From Candidatus Competibacteraceae bacterium (lineage in GTDB: Bacteria > Pseudomonadota > Gammaproteobacteria > Competibacterales > Competibacteraceae): a stretch of DNA of 10,886 bases. Shown here piece after piece: positions 1 to 6,709 of this stretch. A model generated the notes under the pieces. It was not told the origin of the DNA. It saw nothing but the letters and a program-made list of their open reading frames with translations, and made no database searches. Location of the stretch: positions 1 to 10,886 of the forward strand of contig JAGRHM010000087.1 of the NCBI GenBank assembly GCA_020445005.1. Direction: 5' to 3'. The position numbers were made by a program, and so were the translations under genes. The first letter of the stretch is position 1; every line of letters starts with the position of its first letter.

Positions 1-740
1 TCGCCAAACATGTTCTCAGTGACCATCACGTCCATCGAAGCCGGACCGGTGATCAAACGCATGGCGGCGGTATCTACCAGCACATGCTCCAGGGCGATCT
101 CCGGGTTCGCCGCGCCGACCTGCACGGCAATCTGCCGCCACAGCCGTGAAGACTCCAGCACATTCGCCTTGTCCACCGACGTGACCTTGCGCTGGCGGCC
201 CTGGGCCAGTTTGAACGCCAGCTCCATCACCCGGCGAATCTCGTAATCGTAATACTCCAGTGTATCGACGGCGCGCTCACGGCCATCCTTGATATCACGA
301 CCTTTCGGCCAGCCAAAATACAGGCCGCCGGTTAATTCCCGAATCACCAGAATATCTACACCGGCCAGTTTTTCCGGCTTCAGCGGCGAGGCATCGATCA
401 GCGCCGGGTGAACCTTGACCGGGCGCAGATTGGCGAACACGCCCAGACCCTTGCGCAGAGCCAGCAGTCCGCGTTCGGGGCGATCCTTGGCCTTGGGATC
501 ATCCCACTTGGGGCCACCCACCGCGCCTAACAGCACCGCATCCGCCGCCTGGCAATCCGCCAGGGTTTCATCGGTCAGCGACGAACCGAACTGGTCGATG
601 GAACAACCGCCCATCAGGCGTTCCTGGTACAAGAATGCGTGATGGGATTGGCCGGCGATGGCCTCCAGCACCCGGACAGCCTGGCTGACCACTTCCGGGC
701 CGATGCCGTCACCGGGGAGTAAAACGATATTTGCTTTCAT
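1..740 (-). CDS. leuB: 3-isopropylmalate dehydrogenase, 5' part (3' end outside window)
   Basis: This cytoplasmic enzyme oxidises and decarboxylates 3-isopropylmalate with NAD+, the third step of leucine synthesis. The ATG at 740 opens a frame that stays open for 246 codons to the left edge; the family is usually about 355-365 residues, so roughly the last third is missing. The N-terminus reads MKANIVLLPGDGIGPE, the classic start of the family. Family active-site residues visible are R96, R106, R134, Y141 (in RELTGGLYFG), K191 (in SVDKANVL) and D223. The two remaining metal-binding aspartates would lie beyond the window. The gene starts 31 bases after the cimA stop and has only a weak ribosome binding site, so it is probably co-transcribed with the upstream leuCD-cimA genes. 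If CimA is a citramalate synthase, this enzyme would also act on 3-methylmalate for isoleucine synthesis (inference). Confidence 0.97.
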   Translation of the reverse strand, partial: MKANIVLLPGDGIGPEVVSQAVRVLEAIAGQSHHAFLYQERLMGGCSIDQFGSSLTDETLADCQAADAVLLGAVGGPKWDDPKAKDRPERGLLALRKGLGVFANLRPVKVHPALIDASPLKPEKLAGVDILVIRELTGGLYFGWPKGRDIKDGRERAVDTLEYYDYEIRRVMELAFKLAQGRQRKVTSVDKANVLESSRLWRQIAVQVGAANPEIALEHVLVDTAAMRLITGPASMDVMVTENMFG

Positions 741-771
741 AAAAGTTCGCTTTGTATTCGAGATTCAGGAT

Positions 772-2331
772 TCAATGCGCCACTGACAGACCGTATTCCA
801 CCGCATCGACCAGGGCCTGCCAAGAGGCTTCGATGATGTTCGTACTCGCGCCGACGGTACTCCAGAGTCGGGTCATATTGCGGGTGTCGATTAACACGCG
901 GGTGATTGCTTCAGTGCCGTTCTGGCCCTCCAGAATCCGGACTTTGTAATCCGCCAGATGGAAAGTGGCAATGGCCGGATAATGGCTAATCAGCGCCTTA
1001 CGCAGGGCCAGGTCGAGGGCGTTTACCGGGCCGTTGCCTTCGGCGGCGGTGTGCAGCACTTCCCCGCCGACCTTTAATTTGACCATCGCCTCGGCAAAAA
1101 TCCCGCGCCCCTGGCGATGCTCGACGTTGACCAGAAAATCCACCAGTTCAAACAAGGGCTGATAATCCGGCTGCTGGCGCTTGAGCATCATAGCGACCGA
1201 GGCTTCGGCGGCCTCGAAGGAGAAGCCGCGCGCTTCAAGTTCTTTCACATCGTTGAGGACGCCCACCACATCCGCCACATTGGCGACATCGACACCGTGT
1301 TCCTCCGCTTTGCTGAGAATATTGGCCCGTCCCGACAAGGCGGAAACCACCACCCGCATCTTGTTGCCAATCCGTTCCGGCGCGACATGCTGATACGACT
1401 GCGCCGAGCGACGCATCGCTGCGACATGCACGCCGCCCTTATGGGCAAAGGCGCTCTTGCCGACGTAAGGTAGATGATCGTTGGGCGTGACGTTGGCAAC
1501 CTCATCGACAAAATGTGACAACTCGTACAGCTTGCCCAAGCCGCCTTCCGGCAAGCACGGGCGACCCATCTTGAGTTCGAGATTGGCCATGATCGAACAC
1601 AGATTAGCGTTGCCGCAGCGCTCACCGACGCCATTGATCGTGCCTTGCACCTGGATGGCGCCTTCACGCACCGCCAGCAGCGCATTGATCACCGCGCTCT
1701 CGCCGTCATTATGGGTGTGGATGCCAAATGGGTGCTGGATGGCCTCCTTCACCTCGCGGAGAATGCTTTCCACCTCCCAGGGCAAGGTTCCGCCGTTGGT
1801 ATCGCAGAACACCACCGTTTCGGCTCCACCGCGAATGGCGGCCCTCAGCGTCTCGATGGCGTAGAGAGGATCCGCCCGGTACCCATCGAAAAAATGCTCC
1901 GCATCGTAAATGACCCGACGACCCTCAGCACGCAGGTAGGCCACCGACTGCTCAATAATCCGCAGATTATCTTCCAGCGTGGTCAGCAGCACATCGGTAA
2001 CGTGCAGGGTCCAGGTTTTGCCGAAAATCGTGCAGACCGGCGTCTGTGCTTCAAGCAACGCCTGGATGTTGGCGTCATCCTCCGGGCCGCCTTTGACTCG
2101 ACAGGTAGAGCCAAAAGCCGCGATCAGCGCGGTTTTCCACTCCAGATCACGGGCGCGCTCGAAAAATTCGGCATCTTTGGGATTGGAACCGGGCCAACCG
2201 CCTTCGATGAACGCTACGCCCAAATCGTCCAGCCGTTGGGCGACACGAATCTTATCGTAACCCGAAAGGGTGAACCCTTCGCTCTGCGTCCCGTCGCGCA
2301 GGGTCGTATCGTAAATTTGAATCAATGACAT
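772..2331 (-). CDS. cimA: (R)-citramalate synthase (alpha-isopropylmalate synthase family)
   Basis: A 519-residue enzyme predicted to condense acetyl-CoA with pyruvate to give (R)-citramalate, the entry to threonine-independent isoleucine synthesis. The HMGL-like TIM barrel fills about residues 1-280: DTTLRDGTQSEG at 8-19, the metal-binding HTHND at 205-209 and GVGERCGN at 234-241. AFAHKGGVHV at 294-303 is typical of the linker region. The C-terminal LeuA dimer/allosteric domain occupies about 390-519, so feedback control by an amino acid is likely. The extended barrel start (IYDTTLRDGTQSEG then FIEGGWPGSNPKD) is the citramalate-synthase subfamily (TIGR00977 type) rather than classical LeuA, which usually begins with a DTTLRDGEQ motif. 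I chose ATG 2331 because it gives the family N-terminus and follows the leuD stop by 4 bases; an in-frame start at 2373 would lie inside leuD. Its ribosome binding site is weak. The substrate assignment is from family resemblance only; isopropylmalate synthase activity is the alternative. Confidence 0.9.
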   Translation of the reverse strand: MSLIQIYDTTLRDGTQSEGFTLSGYDKIRVAQRLDDLGVAFIEGGWPGSNPKDAEFFERARDLEWKTALIAAFGSTCRVKGGPEDDANIQALLEAQTPVCTIFGKTWTLHVTDVLLTTLEDNLRIIEQSVAYLRAEGRRVIYDAEHFFDGYRADPLYAIETLRAAIRGGAETVVFCDTNGGTLPWEVESILREVKEAIQHPFGIHTHNDGESAVINALLAVREGAIQVQGTINGVGERCGNANLCSIMANLELKMGRPCLPEGGLGKLYELSHFVDEVANVTPNDHLPYVGKSAFAHKGGVHVAAMRRSAQSYQHVAPERIGNKMRVVVSALSGRANILSKAEEHGVDVANVADVVGVLNDVKELEARGFSFEAAEASVAMMLKRQQPDYQPLFELVDFLVNVEHRQGRGIFAEAMVKLKVGGEVLHTAAEGNGPVNALDLALRKALISHYPAIATFHLADYKVRILEGQNGTEAITRVLIDTRNMTRLWSTVGASTNIIEASWQALVDAVEYGLSVAH

Positions 2332-2335
2332 GGCA

Positions 2336-2917
2336 TTATCTTCGGGCTTCAAAGGCCGCAATATCTTTCTCAAAGCTCAGGATGTAACCCAATTCATCGA
2401 CCCCGTTGAGCAGGCAGGTCTTGTTAAACGGGTCAATGGGGAACGTCACCGAACCACCGGGAAAAGTCAGCGTTTGGGTCGCCAGGTCAATGGTCAGTTC
2501 GAGGGCAGGATTTTCCCCGACCATCATCAACAACCGTTGATGGATGGATTCGTCGACGATAATCGGCAGCAGGCTGTTTTTCAGTGCATTACTGCGGAAA
2601 ATGTCGGCAAACGAGGTGCTGATCACCGCCCGGAAACCGAACCCGGTCAGCGCCCAGGGCGCATGTTCACGCGATGAACCGCAGCCGAAATTGTCGCCGG
2701 CTAACAGGATTTGGCGACCCGCCGCTTCGGGCTGGTTCAGCGCGAAATCGGGCTTGGAGGAACCGTCAGCGTTGTAACGCCAGTCCGCAAAGAGATTATC
2801 GCCCATGCCGTTTTTATCCGTCGCCTTCAAAAACCGGGCTGGGATAATCTGATCGGTGTCGATGTCGTTGACCGGCAACACGACGACTCGGGAGGTGAGG
2901 GAGGTAAATTGGGCCAT
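2336..2917 (-). CDS. leuD: 3-isopropylmalate dehydratase small subunit
   Basis: The 193-residue small (swivel) subunit of isopropylmalate isomerase, which with LeuC interconverts 2- and 3-isopropylmalate in the cytoplasm. Landmarks are [14 protein letters not shown] at residues 17-30 and [17 protein letters not shown] at 74-90, the aconitase-swivel substrate-binding signature. Length is normal for the proteobacterial form (about 190-215). The ATG lies one base after the leuC TAA stop and is preceded by GGAG at 2927-2930 (minus strand) inside the end of leuC, consistent with translational coupling and 1:1 subunit production. Its placement just ahead of cimA suggests the complex also hydrates and dehydrates citramalate. 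Confidence 0.97.
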   Translation of the reverse strand: MAQFTSLTSRVVVLPVNDIDTDQIIPARFLKATDKNGMGDNLFADWRYNADGSSKPDFALNQPEAAGRQILLAGDNFGCGSSREHAPWALTGFGFRAVISTSFADIFRSNALKNSLLPIIVDESIHQRLLMMVGENPALELTIDLATQTLTFPGGSVTFPIDPFNKTCLLNGVDELGYILSFEKDIAAFEARR

Positions 2918-2918
2918 G

Positions 2919-4328
2919 TTAGCGATCTCCGGCCAAGGTGCGCGGATCAGCCACGGCGCCTGCTAAAGCGCTCGCGGCGGCGGTAGCTGGGCTGGCAAGG
3001 AAAGTGCGCCCGCCCTGGCCCTGGCGGCCTTCAAAATTACGGTTGCTGGTGCTGACCGCATACTGGCCGGGCTGGAGTTGGTCGCCATTCATCGCGATAC
3101 ACATACTGCAACCGGGTTCACGCCATTCCGCACCGGCGGACTTGAACACCTGATCCAGACCTTCCGCTTCGGCCTGTTGCTTGATGGCCTGTGAACCGGG
3201 CACCACCATGACCCGCACGTTGTGAGCGACTTGACGCCCCTTGAGCAGCGCCGCTGCTTCCCGCAGGTCGGAAATGCGCGAGTTGGTGCAACTGCCGATA
3301 AAAACCACATCCACTTTTTGACCCAGCAGGGCCTGACTGGATTGGAGTCCCATATAACGCAGCGCCTTGTCCAGGGCGGCTTTCTGGTGGGTGTCGTTGA
3401 AACTGGCCGGGTCGGGAATCCGCCCGGTGATGCTCATGCCCATGCCAGGATTGGTGCCATAGGTGATCATCGGTTCGAGCGCGGCAACGTCCAGGGTGAT
3501 GACATGATCGTAGACCGCGCCCTTATCGCTGACCAGCGCTTGCCAACGCGCGACGGCTTGATCCCATGCCGCGCCTTTGGGAGCGTGTTCGCGGTCCTTG
3601 AGATAGGCAAAGGTGGTGTCATCCGGCGCAATCAAACCCGCTCGCGCTCCGGCTTCGATGGACATATTGCAGACGGTCATCCGCTGTTCCATCGTCAAAC
3701 CGCGGATAGCCGAGCCTGTATATTCAAAGACATATCCAGTCCCACCGCCGACGCCGATTTTGGCGATGAGCGCCAGAATAATGTCCTTGGCAGTGACACC
3801 CGCCGGGAGCGCTCCATCGATGCGGACTTCGCAGGTCTTGGGCCGAGTCTGGAGCAGGCATTGACTGGCGAGAACATGCTCGACTTCGCTGGTGCCGATG
3901 CCGAAAGCCAATGCGCCAAACGCACCGTGGGTAGCCGTATGGCTGTCGCCGCACACGATGGTCATGCCGGGTTGGGTCAGACCGAGTTCCGGGCCGATGA
4001 CATGGACGATGCCGCGATGAGTACTGGCCATACCATGCAGGGTAACGCCAAATTCGGCGGCGTTGATTTCCATCTGCCGGATTTGCGCGGCGGCCAGCGG
4101 ATCAGCAATCGGCACATTCAGCGGTGTCGTTGGGATAGAGTGATCCATCGTGGCGACGGTGCGCTCGGAACGACGGACTTGCAACCCGCGTTGGCGCAGA
4201 CCGGTAAAGGCCTGGGGTGAAGTCACCTCATGGACGAGATGCAGGTCGATATACAGAATGGCCGGGGCATCGGGCTGTTCAGCAACGACATGCGACTCCC
4301 AGATTTTTTCGAAGAGGGTTTTGGGCAT
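2919..4328 (-). CDS. leuC: 3-isopropylmalate dehydratase large subunit
   Basis: The 469-residue catalytic subunit of isopropylmalate isomerase, an aconitase-family enzyme with a [4Fe-4S] cluster. The three cluster-ligand cysteines are visible: C347 in [12 protein letters not shown], and C407 and C410 in EPGCSMC. Other family landmarks are DHSIPTTPL near residue 62 and [14 protein letters not shown] at about 125-138. Length matches the usual 465-475. I chose the ATG at 4328 ([10 protein letters not shown]), which matches the family N-terminus; a TTG two codons upstream is open but unlikely. No strong Shine-Dalgarno sequence is seen before it. It is the first gene of the leuC-leuD-cimA-leuB run, so the operon promoter should lie upstream, close to the repeats that begin near 4424. 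No leucine-rich leader peptide or attenuator was recognised between 4329 and 4423. Confidence 0.98.
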   Translation of the reverse strand: MPKTLFEKIWESHVVAEQPDAPAILYIDLHLVHEVTSPQAFTGLRQRGLQVRRSERTVATMDHSIPTTPLNVPIADPLAAAQIRQMEINAAEFGVTLHGMASTHRGIVHVIGPELGLTQPGMTIVCGDSHTATHGAFGALAFGIGTSEVEHVLASQCLLQTRPKTCEVRIDGALPAGVTAKDIILALIAKIGVGGGTGYVFEYTGSAIRGLTMEQRMTVCNMSIEAGARAGLIAPDDTTFAYLKDREHAPKGAAWDQAVARWQALVSDKGAVYDHVITLDVAALEPMITYGTNPGMGMSITGRIPDPASFNDTHQKAALDKALRYMGLQSSQALLGQKVDVVFIGSCTNSRISDLREAAALLKGRQVAHNVRVMVVPGSQAIKQQAEAEGLDQVFKSAGAEWREPGCSMCIAMNGDQLQPGQYAVSTSNRNFEGRQGQGGRTFLASPATAAASALAGAVADPRTLAGDR

Positions 4329-4373
4329 GATCAATCAGCCATAATCAGGGGGTGAATTTATGGAAAGGTTGCG

Positions 4374-4414
4374 ATGATAGCGCGAAGAAAGGGCGCAACG
4401 GAATGGTTATACCA
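4374..4414 (-). promoter_or_regulatory. Candidate promoter elements for the leu operon
   Basis: Reading the minus strand toward leuC, an extended -10-like TGGTATAAC covers 4406-4414, and a second -10-like TATCAT lies at 4374-4379 with a poor TTCCGT -35 about 18 bases upstream. Either would place the transcript start 30-70 bases before the leuC ATG. The first lies immediately downstream of the repeat arm that ends at 4424. Neither has a convincing -35 box, so this is a weak call based on position and sequence only. Confidence 0.25.
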
Positions 4415-4423
4415 ATTCTTCTC

Positions 4424-4574
4424 ACCACCTATCAGTTCCGCATCACAGACCGTTGTAGCCCGGATGAAGCGAAGCGAAATCCGGGGCATCCTGAATTCCG
4501 CTACGCTCCATCCAGGCTACGAGTTACGAGTTGCAAGCTATCAATCGGTCCGTGATGAAGAACTGATAGGTGGT
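4424..4574. repeat. Outer inverted repeat enclosing a palindromic element
   Basis: Two 29-base arms, 4424-4452 and 4546-4574, are reverse complements with 26 matching positions. The first 15 bases, ACCACCTATCAGTTC, are identical, followed by mismatches at CG/TT and A/G. They flank the imperfect palindrome at 4455-4520. The whole unit could fold into one long structure or be a small non-autonomous mobile element. No target-site duplication or transposase was seen. A further copy of the right arm lies in the tandem duplicate at 4591-4619. Confidence 0.8.
4455..4520. repeat. Imperfect palindrome, REP-like 'GTAGCCCGGATGAAGCG' element
   Basis: The left half begins GTAGCCCGGATGAAGCGAAG and the right half, read on the other strand, begins GTAGCCTGGATGGAGCGTAG. 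They would pair over about 27 bases with a few mismatches around a short loop near CCGGGGCATCCTG. Sequences of this family are dispersed intergenic palindromes in many gammaproteobacteria (general knowledge); copy number in this genome cannot be judged from the window. Just after it, TACGAGT is repeated twice in tandem at 4518-4531, then TGCAAGC, suggesting a short heptamer repeat. Confidence 0.8.
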
Positions 4575-4633
4575 AAGCAGGAGCGCCTATCGGTCCGTGA
4601 TGAAGAACTGATAGGTAGTAAGCAGGAGCGCCT
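4544..4633. repeat. 45-base direct tandem repeat, two copies
   Basis: Copies 4544-4588 and 4589-4633 begin ATCGGTCCGTGATGAAGAAC and end AGCAGGAGCGCCT. They differ at one base, GGTGGTAAG in the first and GGTAGTAAG in the second. The period is a multiple of three, so frames through it stay open on both strands. The second copy ends exactly where the similarity of the minus-strand pseudogene stops, so the repeat probably marks the rearrangement that removed the rest of that gene. Confidence 0.9.
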
Positions 4634-5074
4634 GGGGGCTGCGTGCTTGGCGATAATCCGTGATAATCTGACGAATCCGTTCGATATTGGCGTTGGCCGG
4701 TTCATGTGAGTTCACACCCTCATGCCGCGCATCCGCATCGAAGATCACCATGACCAGTTGATTTCCAGTCATGATCTTGTCGCCGAGATCAGAATCCACC
4801 CGATGCAGCTCTTCGGCTCGAAAGTCCGGATTCCGGGCCAGCGCCTCAATGCGCCCCTTGATGCGCTCAGCGCGTTGTTCAACCGGGTAGGCAGAGATTC
4901 CACGCACTTGAAGCAGGAGTTGCCATCGAGTTCGACTGGCGCTGTCGTTACTATTTCGGCTTCGAGATCGGCGGCAGACGTTGCACCCCTGTCGATCTCC
5001 GCCGCATCGAGCGATGCAGTTGTTGCGGCTGATATCACCAACAGCAATGGAACACCCAAGCATCTGAAACTCAA
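4634..5074 (-). pseudogene. Broken gene fragment: signal peptide and N-terminal periplasmic region of an MscS-like channel
   Basis: The fragment starts with a TTG at 5074, preceded by GAGGAG at good spacing, and encodes a signal-peptide-like start (LGVPLLLVISAATTASLDAA) continuing to APVELDG. At about 4916-4926 the sense jumps to another minus-strand frame: LLLQVRGISAYPVEQRAERI, then KGRIEALARNPDF, GDKIMTGNQLVMVIFDADA and ERIRQIITDYRQAR. Joined, these give one continuous protein, as expected from a single-base deletion. The order 'V.G.SAYP.EQRA..I..RIEALA' then 'DADA..EGV' then 'ERIR..I..YR' resembles the N-terminal periplasmic region of MscS-family mechanosensitive channel proteins (recognised from memory). 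The transmembrane and channel domains are absent. Similarity ends at 4634, where the 45-base tandem repeat begins, and the frame runs on through the repeat to a stop at 4587. A sequencing error could explain the frameshift but not the missing 3' part. Confidence 0.65.
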
Positions 5075-5137
5075 GTTTCACTCCTCGTCGAAATTCAATT
5101 CACAAAGCCATGGCCATCATCCTGTTTGAAGGCTGTT

Positions 5138-5168
5138 GCGGACTCTGCTCTTGGGCAGAGTCTACCGC
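5138..5168. other. GC-rich hairpin in intergenic region
   Basis: GACTCTGC at 5141-5148 and GCAGAGTC at 5155-5162 pair perfectly around a six-base loop, and outer GCG/CGC bases could extend the stem. No T-tract follows on either strand, so it is not a standard intrinsic terminator. It sits between the pseudogene start and the phospholipase gene and could be a remnant terminator or a protein-binding palindrome. Confidence 0.55.
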
Positions 5169-5232
5169 GAATCATCGCTGCATATAGCCTATGCTCGAAA
5201 CGCGCCGAATGTCCCGTCGGGCCGGAGATGAT

Positions 5233-5238
5233 TATAAT
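5233..5238 (+). promoter_or_regulatory. Candidate -10 box for the patatin-like gene
   Basis: A perfect TATAAT lies 39 bases before the chosen ATG at 5278, leaving room for a short leader and the AGAGGAAG ribosome binding site at 5263-5270. The region 17 bases upstream (around TGTCCC, 5210-5215) is a poor -35 match, so the promoter may be activator-dependent or use another sigma factor. Confidence 0.4.
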
Positions 5239-5277
5239 TTCCAACGACGCATTCAAATTGCAAGAGGAAGCAAAATC

Positions 5278-6525
5278 ATGGGGCGAATGAAGGTGATGAT
5301 TGACAGAATGCTGGTTTATGCCAGAGCAGTGCTCTGGATGATCATGCTGGCAATTTTGCTTCAGGGCTGCGCTGCGCCGGGTCGCTTGGCCGCCGTGCCG
5401 GTACAGGACACCACCCGGGCGGAAATCCCCGGTATTCCCAACGCCCGTTACTGGGTCGATGCCGATATTGAGCCGTTTATTCGGGATGCCGTTGCATCCG
5501 CCAAGCGCGAAGCAGCGTATTTAGCCCGTACCGACTATCAGGGTCCGTTGCCGCCGGTCAATTTCCTGGCGGTGTCCGGCGGGGGCGACGACGGCGCGTT
5601 CGGCGCTGGCCTGTTAGTGGGCTGGACCCAGACCGGAACTCGTCCCGAGTTCAAAGGCGTTACCGGCGTCAGCACCGGCGCGCTGATCGCGCCCTTCGCC
5701 TTTCTGGGGCCTGGGGAAGACCATACTTTGCGCGAGGTGTACACCACGATCGATCCACAGGATGTGCTAAAGCCGCGCGGCCTGCTGGCGGCGTTGACCA
5801 GCGACGCTATGGCGGACAACCATCCACTCTGGGAGCTGATTTCCCGCTATATCAACGCCGAGCTGTTGGCGCGCATTGCCGCCGAATACGAAGACAAGGG
5901 TCGCTTGCTGCTCATTGGCACCACCAATCTCGACGCCCGCCGACCGGTGATCTGGAACATGGGCGCCATCGCGGCGGCGGCCCGCGAGAATCCCAGGGCG
6001 CTCGACCTGTTCCGCCGTATCATGCTCGCCTCGGCGGCAATCCCCGGCGCCTTTCCGCCGACCATGATTGATGTGGAAGTGGACGGCCAGCCTTATCAGG
6101 AGATGCATGTGGACGGCGGGGCGATGGCTCAGGTGTTTCTCTATCCGCCCCGGATGTTCGAAACCGCCCGCCGGGAAGGAATAAAGATTCCTCCGCGGGA
6201 GAGGAGTGTCTATGTAATTCGCAACGCCCGCCTGGATCCGCAGTGGGCCTCGGTGGAGCGGTCAACGCTCAGTATCGCCGGGCGGGCTATTTCCTCGCTC
6301 ATTCAAACCCAGGGAATCGGGGATCTGTATCGCATTTATCTAACCGCACAGCAGGATGGCCTGGATTATCATCTAGCCTATATCGGCGCCGACTTCAAAG
6401 CGGTGCATAAGGAAGATTTCGACACGGAATACATGCAGGCGCTGTTTGATTATGGCTACGCACTGGGACGCAAGGGGTATCCCTGGCGCAAGACGCCACC
6501 AGGATTGACGGTCCAAAGTCGTTAA
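5278..6525 (+). CDS. Patatin-like phospholipase, predicted lipoprotein
   Basis: A 415-residue protein predicted to hydrolyse acyl esters with a Ser-Asp dyad. The ATG at 5278 is preferred because AGAGGAAG lies 7 bases before it and it begins a signal sequence; an open ATG at 5191 lacks this. Residues 1-30 form a basic then hydrophobic segment ending in LLQGC, a lipobox with C31 as the predicted lipidation site. Ala at +2 would favour the outer membrane. The patatin domain covers about residues 95-320: the oxyanion-hole loop SGGGDDGAFGAG at 100-111, GVSTG at 130-134 with nucleophile S132, and DGG with D279. The loop carries Asp where many patatins have Arg (GGGxRG). The C-terminal 100 residues are conserved-looking but unassigned. 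It is monocistronic by spacing: 184 bases separate it from the next gene, which has its own ribosome binding site. The substrate is unknown. Confidence 0.9.
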   Translation: MGRMKVMIDRMLVYARAVLWMIMLAILLQGCAAPGRLAAVPVQDTTRAEIPGIPNARYWVDADIEPFIRDAVASAKREAAYLARTDYQGPLPPVNFLAVSGGGDDGAFGAGLLVGWTQTGTRPEFKGVTGVSTGALIAPFAFLGPGEDHTLREVYTTIDPQDVLKPRGLLAALTSDAMADNHPLWELISRYINAELLARIAAEYEDKGRLLLIGTTNLDARRPVIWNMGAIAAAARENPRALDLFRRIMLASAAIPGAFPPTMIDVEVDGQPYQEMHVDGGAMAQVFLYPPRMFETARREGIKIPPRERSVYVIRNARLDPQWASVERSTLSIAGRAISSLIQTQGIGDLYRIYLTAQQDGLDYHLAYIGADFKAVHKEDFDTEYMQALFDYGYALGRKGYPWRKTPPGLTVQSR

Positions 6526-6659
6526 AGCGAACTTTGGATGATGCAGCATTAATCAGCGACCTCCAGATTGACTCCAGTCGCACTCAATACCGAGTTGCCG
6601 CATCACATATTTTTGGTAAACGGGTTTCAATACGCCCGGTTTGATTTTATGGATGAGCC

Positions 6660-6665
6660 TATAAT
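6660..6665 (+). promoter_or_regulatory. Candidate -10 box for the DUF3141 gene
   Basis: TATAAT lies 44 bases before the ATG at 6710, in an AT-rich stretch within an otherwise GC-rich region. A TTGATT at 6641-6646 is only 13 bases away, too close for a standard -35. GAGGAG at 6696-6701 is the ribosome binding site. I see no gene in the rest of the 6526-6709 gap. Confidence 0.35.
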
Positions 6666-6709
6666 TATTGTTGAAAAGGCCACCCTGACCCCCCCGAGGA
6701 GTAAGACCG

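Noticed and set aside
741..753. 12-base AAAGCGAACTTT match between the leuB upstream region (minus strand) and 6524-6535
   Set aside because: Several 12-base matches are expected by chance in a window of this size, and the contexts differ (before a start versus after a stop).
1645..2328. Plus-strand open frame of 227 codons opposite cimA
   Set aside because: Antisense shadow of cimA with no protein-like motif.
3222..4220. Long plus-strand open frame of 332 codons opposite leuC
   Set aside because: It is antisense to a certain leuC gene; long opposite-strand frames are common in GC-rich coding DNA. The product has no recognisable domain.
4544..4633. CRISPR array
   Set aside because: The two 45-base copies are directly adjacent with no spacers and no cas genes nearby.
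4374..4709. Plus-strand 111-codon frame across the repeats
   Set aside because: It is produced by repeats and the palindrome (repeated SVRDEELIG peptide) and has no ribosome binding site or family resemblance.
4722..5129. Plus-strand 135-codon frame across the MscS-like fragment
   Set aside because: The minus-strand frames show recognisable MscS-like sequence and a signal peptide; this is their antisense.
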